Below, piece by piece: positions 24,853 to 34,204 of a stretch of DNA of 41,291 nt. Numbering within the stretch: position 1 is the first letter of the stretch; each line of letters begins with the position of its first letter. The DNA is taken from NCBI RefSeq assembly GCF_002806975.1, contig NZ_NIHD01000019.1, positions 1 to 41,291 of the forward strand, given 5' to 3'. The position numbers and the translations under genes were made by a program. This DNA comes from Marinobacter aromaticivorans. Lineage in GTDB: Bacteria; Pseudomonadota; Gammaproteobacteria; Pseudomonadales; Oleiphilaceae. The notes under the pieces were generated by a model. The model was not told where the DNA came from. It searched no databases and saw only the letters and a list, made by a program, of their open reading frames with translations.

Positions 24853-27171
24853 ATGAGACGTTCTCTTCTAGGTTTAGCCGTTGGCCTCGCTGTTGCCGCA
24901 GCCGGCATGAAGCCAGCATTTGCAGATGAATTTACGGTTGCAGATATTGAAGTGGAAGGCCTGCAGCGTGTTTCTGCCGGTACTGTGTTTTCCGCCTTTC
25001 CCGTCAGTATCGGCGAGCAGACGGACGAAGCCGGGCTGGCAGAGGCAATCAAATCCCTGTTCCGGACCGGATTGTTCACCGATATAGAAGCCAGTCGCGA
25101 CGAAGGCATCCTCATCATTACCGTGCGTGAGCGCCCTTCGATTACCTCCATCGAAATTGAAGGTAACAAGAACATCGAAACCGACATGCTGATGGACGCT
25201 CTGGCGGGTGCAGGGCTTCAGGAAGGCCAGGTGTTTCGCCGGGCAACGCTGGAACGGCTTGAGTTGGAAATTTTGCGCTCTTACATCGCCCAGGGGCGCT
25301 ACAACGCCAGGGTAAAAGCGACTGCAGAGGAGCTGCCGCGCAACCGGGTTGCCATTCGCCTGGATATAAACGAAGGCACGGTTGCCGCTATCCAGCACAT
25401 CAATCTGGTAGGGAACAAAGATTTCAGTGATGAAGAGTTACGGGATCTGTTCGAGTTGCAAACCAGCAGCTGGTGGAACTCTCTCACCAACTCGGACAAG
25501 TACGGGAGAGAGCGCCTGAGTGGTGACCTTGAAACACTGCGCTCCTTTTATCTGGACCGTGGCTATCTGGATTTCAATGTGGAGTCCAGCCAGGTTTCCA
25601 TCTCGCCGGATAAACGGCAGGTATTCATCGCCATAGCGCTGAACGAAGGGCCGCAGTACACCATCTCGGAAATCCGGTTGCGGGGTGATCTCATCATTGA
25701 TGAGGAAGAGCTCAGGGAGCTGATCCCGGTAAGTGAGGGCGATGTGTTCTCCCGGGCCCGCATGACGGCCATTTCAGAAACACTGGCTTTCCGTCTCGGT
25801 AAAGAAGGTTATGCCTTTGCCAATGTGAATGCGGTACCGGAGCCCGGCGAAGGTAATACGGCGGCGGTAACGTTTTTTGTGGAACCGGGCAAGCGGGCCT
25901 ATGTTCGACGCATTAATTTCGATGGCAACGTATCCACCCGGGACGATGTTCTGCGGCAGGAAATGACACAGATGGAAGGTGGCATTGCCTCTTCGGATCG
26001 CATCGAGTTTTCCAAAACCCGTCTTGAGCGGCTTGGCTTTTTCGAGACGGTTAATGTGGATACCGTGCCAGTGCCCGGAACCGACGATCTGGTAGACGTG
26101 AATTACTCCGTAAAAGAACAGCCAACCGGCAGCCTCTCGGCGTCTGTAGGCTTCTCACAGGACTCAGGCGTTATCCTTGGGGCCAATGTGTCTGAAAATA
26201 ACTTTTTCGGCACAGGCAAGCGTGTTTCGTTTGGCGTAAACGTCAGTGACTCGGTCAAAAGCGCCAATATTTCCTATATGGATCCTTACTACACCGTGGA
26301 TGGCGTAAGCCGTGGCTACAGTGTGTTTGCGCGTGAGACGGATTTTGAGGAAGAGGACATTACCTCCTACCTCCTGGACGAGTACGGTGGCCGCCTTACC
26401 TTTGGCTATCCAACCGATAATATAACGCGGCTGAATTTCGGCGTTGGTTACACACTCTCGAAGATCAAGGGAGGTGTGTTTACCTCCCAGGAAGTCACCG
26501 ATTTTATCGACGAGGAAGGTGACTCATTCAACAACTACTTCCTGTTTGGAAGCTGGCGCCGCAGCACTCTGAACCGGGGTGTTTTGCCAACGGATGGCTA
26601 CAGCCATTCGCTGTCGCTCGACGTGGCTGTGCCAGGCAGCGACCTGACCTTTTACAAGGCCACCCATAGAACGGATTTCTACTTCCCGATCACAGATAAT
26701 AACCGCTGGGTTTTGCGCACAAGAACGGAAGTAGGGTATGGCGACGGCTACGGAGACCGGAGCTTAATGCCGTTTTACGAGCATTTTTATGCGGGCGGAT
26801 ACGGCTCGGTTCGCGGCTACCAGGCCAATTCGCTGGGCCGGCGTGCCACCAATGCGCCGAATGACTTTTCGGATCCCGATCCCTTCGGTGGTAACCTCCT
26901 CACCGAAGGTTCCCTGGAGCTGATTTTCCCGACGCCTTTTGCCGGTGACAGCCGTTCCATGCGGACCGCATTCTTTGTGGACGCAGGCCAGGTGTTTGAC
27001 CCGGACAGGGGATTTCACCCGGACCCGAGTGAACTGCGCCTGTCAGCCGGTGTCGGGTTCCAATGGATAACGGCAGTGGGCCCGCTGGCATTCAGCCTTG
27101 CCAAGCCGTTGAACGACAAGCCTGGTGATGATACTCAGGTATTCCAGTTCTCGCTTGGCCAGACATTCTGA
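24853..27171 (+). CDS. bamA: Outer-membrane protein assembly factor BamA
   Basis: A 772-residue Omp85 protein, the core of the BAM complex that inserts beta-barrels. The signal peptide (residues 1-24) ends KPAFA before DEFTVADIEVEG. Five POTRA repeats cover about residues 25-425 (for example RPSITSIEIEGNKNI and ALNEGPQYTISEIRLRGDLI), followed by the 16-strand barrel, which ends in the aromatic C-terminal strand FQFSLGQTF. The loop-6 motif is VRGYQ here rather than VRGF. It lies 44 bases after rseP with no visible terminator. Confidence 0.97.
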   Translation: MRRSLLGLAVGLAVAAAGMKPAFADEFTVADIEVEGLQRVSAGTVFSAFPVSIGEQTDEAGLAEAIKSLFRTGLFTDIEASRDEGILIITVRERPSITSIEIEGNKNIETDMLMDALAGAGLQEGQVFRRATLERLELEILRSYIAQGRYNARVKATAEELPRNRVAIRLDINEGTVAAIQHINLVGNKDFSDEELRDLFELQTSSWWNSLTNSDKYGRERLSGDLETLRSFYLDRGYLDFNVESSQVSISPDKRQVFIAIALNEGPQYTISEIRLRGDLIIDEEELRELIPVSEGDVFSRARMTAISETLAFRLGKEGYAFANVNAVPEPGEGNTAAVTFFVEPGKRAYVRRINFDGNVSTRDDVLRQEMTQMEGGIASSDRIEFSKTRLERLGFFETVNVDTVPVPGTDDLVDVNYSVKEQPTGSLSASVGFSQDSGVILGANVSENNFFGTGKRVSFGVNVSDSVKSANISYMDPYYTVDGVSRGYSVFARETDFEEEDITSYLLDEYGGRLTFGYPTDNITRLNFGVGYTLSKIKGGVFTSQEVTDFIDEEGDSFNNYFLFGSWRRSTLNRGVLPTDGYSHSLSLDVAVPGSDLTFYKATHRTDFYFPITDNNRWVLRTRTEVGYGDGYGDRSLMPFYEHFYAGGYGSVRGYQANSLGRRATNAPNDFSDPDPFGGNLLTEGSLELIFPTPFAGDSRSMRTAFFVDAGQVFDPDRGFHPDPSELRLSAGVGFQWITAVGPLAFSLAKPLNDKPGDDTQVFQFSLGQTF

Positions 27172-27218
27172 TTCAGCATTATCATAAACAAGAACGGATG
27201 AAACTCAGGAGATCCATT

Positions 27219-27713
27219 ATGTTCAGAACGCTACTGATGTTTGCTGCAGCCATGATGATTGCTTTGCCGGCAGCAGCAGAAACCCGCATTGGCGTTGTAG
27301 ATTTGCGCCAGGCACTGTTTTCATCGAATGACGCCAAAGCATTCAGCGAAACCATGCAAAAAGACTTTGCGGGCGATGAACAGAAGGTTCGCGAGACCCA
27401 GGAGGCGGCACGTAAGCTCAAAGAGCGCCTGGAGAAAGACGGAGCAATGATGAATGAGAGTGAGCGGAACAAGCTTGCGGCCGAGTTCCAGGAAAAGGTC
27501 AAGGAGTTCAACTTCCTCAAGCAACGTCTCGATTCCACGGTTAACCAGCGCAAGCAGGCGTTTCTGGAAGAGGCGCGCCCGGAAGTGGACGCAGCGGTGA
27601 AGGAGCTTCTGGAGGAAAACGATCTGGATCTGATTCTGCCGAGCGAAGCTGTTGTTTATGTGAAGCCGGAAATGAACCTGACCTCCCAGCTTCTGGATAA
27701 GTTGAACCGTTAA
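27219..27713 (+). CDS. skp: Periplasmic chaperone Skp/OmpH
   Basis: A 164-residue jellyfish-like trimeric chaperone for unfolded outer-membrane proteins. The signal peptide runs to ALPAAA before ETRIGVVDLRQAL. A long coiled coil covers about residues 45-115 (Lys/Glu/Gln-rich), and the sequence returns to the body with LDLILPSEAVVYVKPEMNLT. The ATG at 27219 was chosen because AGGAG lies 8 bases upstream; an in-frame ATG at 27198 lacks a site and would give an unusual N-terminus. Placed between bamA and lpxD, as usual. Confidence 0.95.
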   Translation: MFRTLLMFAAAMMIALPAAAETRIGVVDLRQALFSSNDAKAFSETMQKDFAGDEQKVRETQEAARKLKERLEKDGAMMNESERNKLAAEFQEKVKEFNFLKQRLDSTVNQRKQAFLEEARPEVDAAVKELLEENDLDLILPSEAVVYVKPEMNLTSQLLDKLNR

Positions 27714-27760
27714 CCCCTGCCGGCAGGCCACAGGGCCACGGGCGTGTTGTGGAGCGCGTG

Positions 27761-28786
27761 ATGACAGAAAAGTCTTACCGGCTTGGGGAAATCGCACAAG
27801 CGTTGGGAGCGGAGCTGCGCGGAAATCCGGACGCCCGGGTTTCCGGCCTTGCTACCTTGCAGGCGGCTGGCCCCGATCAGCTCAGCTTTCTGGCAAATCC
27901 CGCCTATGCAAAGTACCTGGCGGATACTCGCGCCGCAGCGGTCATTCTATCTCCTGAGGCCGCCGTGCAGCGTCCGACCAATGTCCTGTTACTTGATAAT
28001 CCCTACCTGGGCTATGCTCGCGTCAGCCACTGGTTTGACCCGGCCCCGGTGGCACCGCCGGGTATTCACCCTTCCGCAGTCGTTGATCCCAGCGCAACCA
28101 TTGCTACCAGTGCCAGTGTCGGGCCGAACGTGGTGATTGAAGCGGATGTGGTTATTGGCGAGCAGGTTGTGGTAGGGCCGGGCAGTGTGATTGGTGCGCG
28201 CACCAGTATTGGCCCGGGTTCCATCATCCGCCCCAGAGTGACTCTGGCTCACGATGTAGTCGTGGGGCAACGCTGCCATATACTCAGTGGTGCGGTAATA
28301 GGCTCAGACGGCTTCGGTTTCGCTAATGACAAGGGCCAGTGGCACAGGATTGCGCAGCTTGGCCGGGTTATTCTGGGTGACGATGTTGAAGTGGGGGCCA
28401 ATACAACGATTGATCGTGGCGCGCTGGATGACACGGTCATTGGTAATGGCGTGAAACTCGATAACCTGATTCAGATTGCCCACAACGTCCATATTGGTGA
28501 TCACAGCGCCATGGCCGCACTGGTCGGAATAGCGGGCAGTACAAAGATTGGCAGCCACTGCGTGTTCGGCGGAGCCTCCGGAGTGGCCGGCCATCTGGAA
28601 ATCGCAAGCCAGGTGCATCTGACCGGTATGACTCTGGTAACCGGCGATATCCGGGAGCCGGGAGTCTACTCTTCCGGCACAAGTGCCGATACGAATCGGC
28701 AATGGCGTAAGAATGCCGTGCGTTTTCGCCAACTGGATGCTCTGGCACGACGGATAAAAGAACTGGAAAAGAAAACAGATGGCTGA
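27761..28786 (+). CDS. lpxD: UDP-3-O-(3-hydroxyacyl)glucosamine N-acyltransferase
   Basis: A 341-residue lipid A enzyme, the third step, adding the N-linked hydroxyacyl chain from acyl-ACP. The N-terminal uridine-binding domain (about 1-100, with LSFLANPAYAKYL) is followed by hexapeptide repeats of a left-handed beta helix. The catalytic His is in NLIQIAHNVHIGDH. The C-terminal helix MRRIKELEK-like segment is present. The start at 27761 has GGAG upstream; a GTG at 27749 is possible. Its end overlaps fabZ by 8 bases. Confidence 0.96.
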   Translation: MTEKSYRLGEIAQALGAELRGNPDARVSGLATLQAAGPDQLSFLANPAYAKYLADTRAAAVILSPEAAVQRPTNVLLLDNPYLGYARVSHWFDPAPVAPPGIHPSAVVDPSATIATSASVGPNVVIEADVVIGEQVVVGPGSVIGARTSIGPGSIIRPRVTLAHDVVVGQRCHILSGAVIGSDGFGFANDKGQWHRIAQLGRVILGDDVEVGANTTIDRGALDDTVIGNGVKLDNLIQIAHNVHIGDHSAMAALVGIAGSTKIGSHCVFGGASGVAGHLEIASQVHLTGMTLVTGDIREPGVYSSGTSADTNRQWRKNAVRFRQLDALARRIKELEKKTDG

Positions 28787-29234
28787 GGCCGATAAAATGA
28801 TGTACATCGATGAAATTCTGGAATATCTGCCGCACCGCTATCCGTTTTTGCTGGTGGACCGGGTTACCGAGATCGAGAAGTCCAAGTCGATTAAAGGCTA
28901 TAAAAATATTTCGTTTAACGAGCCGTTTTTTGCTGGCCATTTTCCGGATAACCCGATCATGCCGGGCGTTCTGATTATCGAGGCCATGGCGCAGCTTTCC
29001 GGTATCCTCGGTTTCGTGACCGTTGGCCGGAAACCGTCAGATGGGCTGGTACAATACCTGGCCGGTTCCAGCAGGGCGCGTTTCAAGCGCCCGGTATTGC
29101 CCGGGGATCGTCTGTGTATGGAATCGGAGCTTATTTCAGGTAAACGTGGCATCTGGAAATTTGATTGTCGCGCCCTGGTCGATGATGAGGTTGTGTGTGT
29201 GGCAGAGATACTGACCGCTGAGAGAGAAGTTTAA
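28779..29234 (+). CDS. fabZ: 3-hydroxyacyl-ACP dehydratase FabZ
   Basis: A 151-residue hot-dog-fold enzyme dehydrating 3-hydroxyacyl-ACP in fatty acid elongation. The catalytic pair is His54 (FAGHFPDNPIMPG) and Glu68 (IIEAMAQ). It shares its substrate pool with LpxD and LpxA, which explains the fixed position. It overlaps lpxD by 8 bases and the lpxA start by 1 base (TAATG). An alternative start at 28797 would remove six residues. Confidence 0.97.
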   Translation: MAEADKMMYIDEILEYLPHRYPFLLVDRVTEIEKSKSIKGYKNISFNEPFFAGHFPDNPIMPGVLIIEAMAQLSGILGFVTVGRKPSDGLVQYLAGSSRARFKRPVLPGDRLCMESELISGKRGIWKFDCRALVDDEVVCVAEILTAEREV

Positions 29235-30025
29235 TGGCAACGAACGACTGGTCGGGTGTTCATCCCCAGGCGATTGTAGACCCGTCAGCCAGGCTTGCGG
29301 CAAACGTAACGGTTGGCCCCTGGAGCTACATAGGTCCGAACGTTGAGATTGGTGAAGGCACAGAAATCCTTTCCCATGTAGTTGTGAAAGGGCCAACAGT
29401 CATCGGTCGGAATAACCGGATTTTCCAGTTCTGCAGCGTCGGTGAAGAGTGCCAGGACAAAAAATACGCCGGAGAGCCAACCACACTGGTGATCGGTGAT
29501 AACAATGTTATTCGCGAGAATTGTACGGTTCACCGGGGCACTGTGCAGGATAAAGGTGAAACCCGGATTGGCAGCAACAACCTGCTTATGGCCTACGTGC
29601 ATGTGGCTCACGACTGCGTAATTGGCGACAATACTATCCTTGCCAACTGTGCCACGCTTGCCGGCCATGTAACCGTCGGCGACTACGCCATTCTGGGCGG
29701 TGGCACCATGGTGCACCAGTTCTGCCACATCGGGCCTCACAGTATGGCCGCGGGCGGCAGTATTGTGCTCAAGGATATTCCGGCTTACGTAATGGCCTCT
29801 GGTCAGTCGGCGGAGCCCCACGGAATGAATGTTGAGGGCCTCAAGCGCCGTGGTTTCGACAGAGAAGTATTGATGACCCTGCGCCGCGCCTACAAGATCA
29901 TCTATCGCCAGGGCCTGACCACAGAGCAGGCCGTTGAAGCCCTGGAAGATGCTTACGCCGATACGCCGGAAGTACGTGTGCTTATCGAGTCCCTGCGCGG
30001 AGCGCATCGCGGCATTATCCGCTGA
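29234..30025 (+). CDS. lpxA: UDP-N-acetylglucosamine O-acyltransferase
   Basis: A 263-residue trimeric left-handed beta-helix enzyme catalysing the first lipid A step with 3-hydroxyacyl-ACP. The catalytic His is His126 in YVHVAHDC, equivalent to E. coli His125. GGGTMVHQFCHIG, which contributes to acyl-chain-length selection, is clear. The C-terminal helical domain (EGLKRRGF onward) ends the protein. It starts in the TAATG overlap with fabZ. Confidence 0.97.
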   Translation: MATNDWSGVHPQAIVDPSARLAANVTVGPWSYIGPNVEIGEGTEILSHVVVKGPTVIGRNNRIFQFCSVGEECQDKKYAGEPTTLVIGDNNVIRENCTVHRGTVQDKGETRIGSNNLLMAYVHVAHDCVIGDNTILANCATLAGHVTVGDYAILGGGTMVHQFCHIGPHSMAAGGSIVLKDIPAYVMASGQSAEPHGMNVEGLKRRGFDREVLMTLRRAYKIIYRQGLTTEQAVEALEDAYADTPEVRVLIESLRGAHRGIIR

Positions 30026-30042
30026 GCTGGCAGGAGCCGCAT

Positions 30043-31227
30043 TTGATAGATCACGCCCTGGTTTCGATTGTCAGCGACCGGAAAGTAACCTTTGGCATCA
30101 TTGCCGGTGAGGCATCGGGTGATATTCTCGGTGCCGGGCTCATCCGTTCACTGCGTAGCCGATATCCCGGAGCGAGGTTCGTCGGAATCGGCGGCGATGA
30201 AATGATTGCCGAGGGTTTCCACTCGCTGGTTCCCATGGAACGGCTCTCGGTGATGGGATTGGTGGAGGTTCTTGGCCGAATACGTGAGCTTTTCAGCATC
30301 CGGGCGCGCCTTCTGCGTTATTTCTTTGCCACGCCGCCGGACGTGGTGATCGGTATTGATTCCCCGGATTTTACCCTTGCCATTGAGAGACGCTGCCGTG
30401 AGGCGGGTATTCCCTCTGTTCACTACGTCAGCCCGTCGGTTTGGGCCTGGCGCCAGAAGCGGATCTTCAAAATTGCCAAATCCGTGGATCTGATGCTGAC
30501 CCTCTTGCCGTTTGAAGTCCGGTTTTATGAGGAGCATCAGGTGCCCGTAGCCTTTGTGGGGCATCCTCTCGCTGATCGCATTCCCGTTGTTCCTCAAACG
30601 GGTAGGGCCCGTCAGGAACTTGGGCTCGATGACAGTGCGCCTTTACTGGCGATATTGCCGGGCAGCCGGGCCGGCGAAGTCGAACGGCTTGGCACCCTGT
30701 TTCTGGAAGCGGCGCGCTGGATACAGAACAAGCGACCGGATGTGCAGCTGGTTATTCCCTGTGTGAACCGTGAACGGGAGCAGCAGGTGCGCGATCTTAT
30801 TGAAGCTCTCGAGGTAAAGCTGCAGGTCACTATTGTAAGAGGTCGCTCCCGCGAGGTAATGGCCGCCTCAGATGTTGTATTGCTGGCTTCCGGAACGGCC
30901 ACCCTCGAGGCCATGCTGCTGAAAAAACCCATGGTGGTGGGGTATCGGCTGAGCAAAGTCAGCTATGCTCTTCTTTCACGACTAGTGAAAGTGCCTCACG
31001 TTTCACTGCCGAACCTGCTGGCCAGGCAACCTCTGGTGCCTGAACTCCTGCAAGACGATGCGACGCCGGAATCACTCGGTGCCGCCGTGCTGGAACGAAT
31101 GGAAAACGAGCAAGAGCGCGACCGGCTGGTGCAGGCATTTACCGAGCTTCACCTTACATTGAAACAGGATGCTGACGAGAAAGCCGCCCAGGCAATCTCT
31201 GAACTTCTTCAGGAGCGAACCCACTGA
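30043..31227 (+). CDS. lpxB: Lipid A disaccharide synthase
   Basis: A 394-residue GT-B glycosyltransferase (GT19) joining UDP-diacylglucosamine and lipid X on the cytoplasmic face of the inner membrane. The N-terminal IIAGEASGDILGAGLI is diagnostic; SPSVWAWRQKR, LPGSRAGEVERL and LLASGTATLEAML are the other conserved blocks. The start is taken as TTG at 30043, supported by AGGAG seven bases upstream; it leaves about a dozen extra residues ahead of the conserved core. The stop codon is directly followed by the rnhB ATG. Confidence 0.95.
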   Translation: MIDHALVSIVSDRKVTFGIIAGEASGDILGAGLIRSLRSRYPGARFVGIGGDEMIAEGFHSLVPMERLSVMGLVEVLGRIRELFSIRARLLRYFFATPPDVVIGIDSPDFTLAIERRCREAGIPSVHYVSPSVWAWRQKRIFKIAKSVDLMLTLLPFEVRFYEEHQVPVAFVGHPLADRIPVVPQTGRARQELGLDDSAPLLAILPGSRAGEVERLGTLFLEAARWIQNKRPDVQLVIPCVNREREQQVRDLIEALEVKLQVTIVRGRSREVMAASDVVLLASGTATLEAMLLKKPMVVGYRLSKVSYALLSRLVKVPHVSLPNLLARQPLVPELLQDDATPESLGAAVLERMENEQERDRLVQAFTELHLTLKQDADEKAAQAISELLQERTH

Positions 31228-31917
31228 ATGGCCCGCGCACCCGTATTGCCCCCGTTTAAATGCGACTATCAGGGCCGGCTACTGGCCGGTGTAGATGAAG
31301 TAGGGCGTGGGCCGCTTATCGGTGCAGTGGTAACTGCAGCCGTCATTCTCAATCCAGACCGGCCCATTGCAGGGCTTGCTGACTCAAAAAAGCTCACGGA
31401 AAAAAAGCGCAATGCGCTCTACGATGAGATCATCGAGCACTCAACGGCGTGGTGCATAGGCCGCTGTGAGGCGCATGAGATTGATCAGATCAACATCTAT
31501 CAGGCCACTATGATTGCCATGGAGCGAGCCGTCGCCGGCCTTGCTGTTGCTCCCGAATACGTGCTGGTGGACGGCAACAAGTGCCCGAAATGGCATTGGC
31601 CCTCCGAGCCGGTAGTAAAGGGGGACAACCGGGTAGAGGCAATCAGTGCCGCATCCATACTTGCGAAAGTAACCCGGGACCGGGAAATGGAAGCCCTGGA
31701 GCTGAAGTACCCGGGTTATGGCCTTGCACGGCACAAGGGATACCCCACACCTGTGCACATGGAAGCACTGCGCAGATTGGGTGTAACACCAGAGCACCGA
31801 AAATCCTTCCGACCGGTACAGAAAGCAATAGAGGCGGTGGGCTTCTTTGAACAGCCGGCAGAAAACGAGGACAAGAGCCTACCCTATCCAACGGATTTAT
31901 TTGAAAATAGTTGTTGA
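31228..31917 (+). CDS. rnhB: Ribonuclease HII
   Basis: A 229-residue enzyme that nicks RNA in RNA-DNA hybrids and starts repair of misincorporated ribonucleotides. The DEDD residues are visible in AGVDEVGRGPLIG (Asp and Glu), VLVDGNKCP (Asp) and KVTRDREME (Asp). It also has the conserved Tyr-Gly block YPGYGLARHKGYPT. It follows lpxB with no gap. The last codons overlap the -35 element of the next tRNA promoter. In many relatives dnaE and accA come next; here they do not. Confidence 0.96.
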   Translation: MARAPVLPPFKCDYQGRLLAGVDEVGRGPLIGAVVTAAVILNPDRPIAGLADSKKLTEKKRNALYDEIIEHSTAWCIGRCEAHEIDQINIYQATMIAMERAVAGLAVAPEYVLVDGNKCPKWHWPSEPVVKGDNRVEAISAASILAKVTRDREMEALELKYPGYGLARHKGYPTPVHMEALRRLGVTPEHRKSFRPVQKAIEAVGFFEQPAENEDKSLPYPTDLFENSC

Positions 31918-31942
31918 CAGTCAAGACCCCAGTCCTTAGTAT
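31914..31942 (+). promoter_or_regulatory. Sigma-70 promoter of the initiator tRNA gene
   Basis: TTGACA at 31914-31919 and TAGTAT at 31937-31942, spaced by 17 bases. The -35 hexamer overlaps the rnhB stop codon (TGA at 31915-31917). Transcription would start near 31949, leaving a precursor of about 38 bases before the tRNA. Confidence 0.8.
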
Positions 31943-31986
31943 ACGCACACGTTGATCGGGGACACCCGAGAAAACAACCAGTTTGA

Positions 31987-32063
<77 letters not shown>

Positions 32064-32070
32064 TTTTATA

Positions 32071-32092
32071 AAAGCCGGCAATAGCCGGCTTT
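32071..32092. terminator. Bidirectional terminator between tRNA-fMet and the receptor gene
   Basis: AAAGCCGGC, a 4-base loop AATA, GCCGGCTTT, followed by ATTGTTTTT on the plus strand and by ATAAAA-type sequence on the other. It can end both the tRNA transcript and the minus-strand receptor transcript that ends at 32142. Confidence 0.88.
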
Positions 32093-32141
32093 TATTGTTT
32101 TTGCGGGAGCTTTTCGAGCAACCGTTTTTAACAGCCAGCAT

Positions 32142-34190
32142 TCAGAAAACAAACTCAAGCCCAGCGTACCAGGTACGCCCGGAGGCCGGTTCAAAGTACC
32201 GGTTATTGCTGGCGTTAATGCGAATATTCGCGAAGTGATCCTTGTCGCCCAGATTACGAATGCCCGCAAAACCTTTCAAAAGAATGTTTCTGCCGGCATA
32301 CAGTGTGTTTCCGCCCCGCAGGTTTACCAGCCAGTAACCGTCGACTTTTACTTCGTTGGCATCGTCGGCAACAATATCTCCGATATAGCGAACCTCCAGC
32401 GCGGCAAAAATGCCGCCCAAGCCTTGCCATGTCAGGCGGTTGGACCAAACCTGTTCTGGCAGGCCAGGTAACCGGTTGCCATCGTAACGGTCGCTTCCCG
32501 AGCGGTATGTATCAAACTCGTAACTGGCCAGGGTGAGTGCGGTTTCGGCGCGCCAGCTCGGTGAAAAGAGCCAGCCAGCCGCCGCCTCTATGCCTTTGCG
32601 CGTTGTGTCTCCGGCATTGCGATAGAAGGTCCGGTCATCGGGCCCCGGCAACTCGTAGGGGATCAGTTCATCGCGCACATCAACCCAGAACAGTGTGAGA
32701 TCATAACTGATACCGGTGTTCAGTTCTCCTCGCAGCCCCAGTTCGTGATTGAGAGATTTCTGCGGCTCGGTCTCCGGGTTGAGACCGCCCACTCCGGACG
32801 GATTGGCAAATTCCGAGAAGGTCGGCGTCTCGAAGGCCGTACTGATGTTGGCGTATGCCTGGTGGTTGGGCAGATAGCGATAGCTTAAGCCTGCAGATCC
32901 GCTCCATTCCCTGAACGTTCGGCTCCCGTTTTGGTCACCATCCGTTGAAAAATCATCATCAACCCTGAGACGGATCCGGTCGAAACGACCACCAACCGAC
33001 AGGAGCCATTGATCAGTAAGGCTCAGGTCGCCTTGTGCAAAGGCGCTCAAAGCCGTTGCCGTTTGCAATTCGTCTGCGGTCAGCCCCTGTAAATCGCCGC
33101 CGAAGCTCATTTCACGGCGGATACGGTCATCCCGTTGCTCACGGGCTTCCAGCCCAGTGACATAGCGAAAGGGAACCCCTGAGAGCTCAAGCGATTGCCG
33201 GTAATCGACCCTTGCTCCGAAATAGTCCCGATCGTAATCAATGCGGCTGTCACCAGGGTAGGGCAACTGCTGTTCAAAGTTCCTGCGAAGGTAAAATGTT
33301 TTGGCCCGTAACTCCCCCGGCCCTGCGGAGAGATCCTGGTATTGGAGTCCAAGCACCTGTTGATCGACGGTTTGCCCTGTGTCGTAATCTTCAGTAAACC
33401 GCCCGGCTTGCGATCGGTCTGCTTCCACCTGCTCAGCGGTAAGCGCACCCGGATCTTCGGAACGAGGATTCTGCAGCAGGTTTACGATGGTCGTCAGGGA
33501 ACGGTCGTTCCCCAGCTCCCGGCGCAGTTTGGTATTGAGCAGGTATTTTTCGACCTTGGCATTGTCGCGATAGCCTTCGTAGTTGAGCGCAGAAGCGCTT
33601 ACACTGTGTGACCAGGGTCCGTTTTGCTGGTTGTTTTTTACTGAGAGTTTGCCAAAGTTATCGCTTCCGCCGGTGATGCGAACCGATGTTTCATCGGGTT
33701 TTCGGCGCCCGTCTGAGGTGGTCACGCTGATAACGCCGCCCGCGGCATTGCCGTATAGAACCGAGGCTGGTCCCCGGATTACTTCGATGCGCTCAGCGCT
33801 GTCCAGGTCGATAGCGTCCAACTGGGCCTGACCATCCGGCAATGTGTAAGGGATGCCATCAACGATAACCGTAATGCCGCGCACGCCGAAAGGCGCCCGC
33901 GCTCCAAATCCCCGTATGGCTACGCGCTCACCCTGGGCATAGTTTTCCTGGTTTTGCAGAAAAATGCCGGGGACCTGGCTCAGAGTCTCATCCAGTTTTA
34001 ATCGCTGCTGGCCATTCTGAATAGCCTCCTGCTGAACGACCGACATGGCAGCCGGCGTTTCATACAGAGCACGCTCCATCACTGGTGCGGTCACCACTAT
34101 GTCGGCGGCAGACTGCCCATGAGTTGTCAGTGTGAATGAGAGCGTTGTCAGCCCGCTCAAAAGGAGAAATACAGATTTGTAGTTCGTCAT
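32142..34190 (-). CDS. TonB-dependent outer-membrane receptor, YncD/PqqU-like
   Basis: A 682-residue receptor with a signal peptide (about residues 1-28, ending HGQSA), a TonB-box-like DIVVTAP, and a plug domain with RGFGARAPFGVRGITVIVDG, PDGQAQLDAIDLDSAERIEV and RGPASVLYGNAAGGVISVTT. A 22-strand barrel follows, ending WYAGLEFVF. The plug, the YEGYRDN-like region, the FETPT-x-x-E motif and the late GNRLPG and ASNNRYFEPASGRTW blocks strongly recall E. coli YncD, since shown to be the pyrroloquinoline quinone receptor PqqU. This comparison is from memory, not an alignment. A copper or siderophore receptor is the alternative. It follows the NosR-like gene by 14 bases and has AGGAG before its ATG, so the two form an operon. 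Confidence 0.75.
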   Translation of the reverse strand: MTNYKSVFLLLSGLTTLSFTLTTHGQSAADIVVTAPVMERALYETPAAMSVVQQEAIQNGQQRLKLDETLSQVPGIFLQNQENYAQGERVAIRGFGARAPFGVRGITVIVDGIPYTLPDGQAQLDAIDLDSAERIEVIRGPASVLYGNAAGGVISVTTSDGRRKPDETSVRITGGSDNFGKLSVKNNQQNGPWSHSVSASALNYEGYRDNAKVEKYLLNTKLRRELGNDRSLTTIVNLLQNPRSEDPGALTAEQVEADRSQAGRFTEDYDTGQTVDQQVLGLQYQDLSAGPGELRAKTFYLRRNFEQQLPYPGDSRIDYDRDYFGARVDYRQSLELSGVPFRYVTGLEAREQRDDRIRREMSFGGDLQGLTADELQTATALSAFAQGDLSLTDQWLLSVGGRFDRIRLRVDDDFSTDGDQNGSRTFREWSGSAGLSYRYLPNHQAYANISTAFETPTFSEFANPSGVGGLNPETEPQKSLNHELGLRGELNTGISYDLTLFWVDVRDELIPYELPGPDDRTFYRNAGDTTRKGIEAAAGWLFSPSWRAETALTLASYEFDTYRSGSDRYDGNRLPGLPEQVWSNRLTWQGLGGIFAALEVRYIGDIVADDANEVKVDGYWLVNLRGGNTLYAGRNILLKGFAGIRNLGDKDHFANIRINASNNRYFEPASGRTWYAGLEFVF

Positions 34191-34204
34191 GGCGTTTTCT
34201 CCTG

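Noticed and set aside
32142..34190. Assignment of the receptor as a copper receptor (OprC/NosA type) because of the NosR-like neighbour
   Set aside because: The plug and C-terminal motifs fit YncD/PqqU better from memory; copper-binding Met/His/Cys motifs were not seen, so the copper call was kept only as an alternative.
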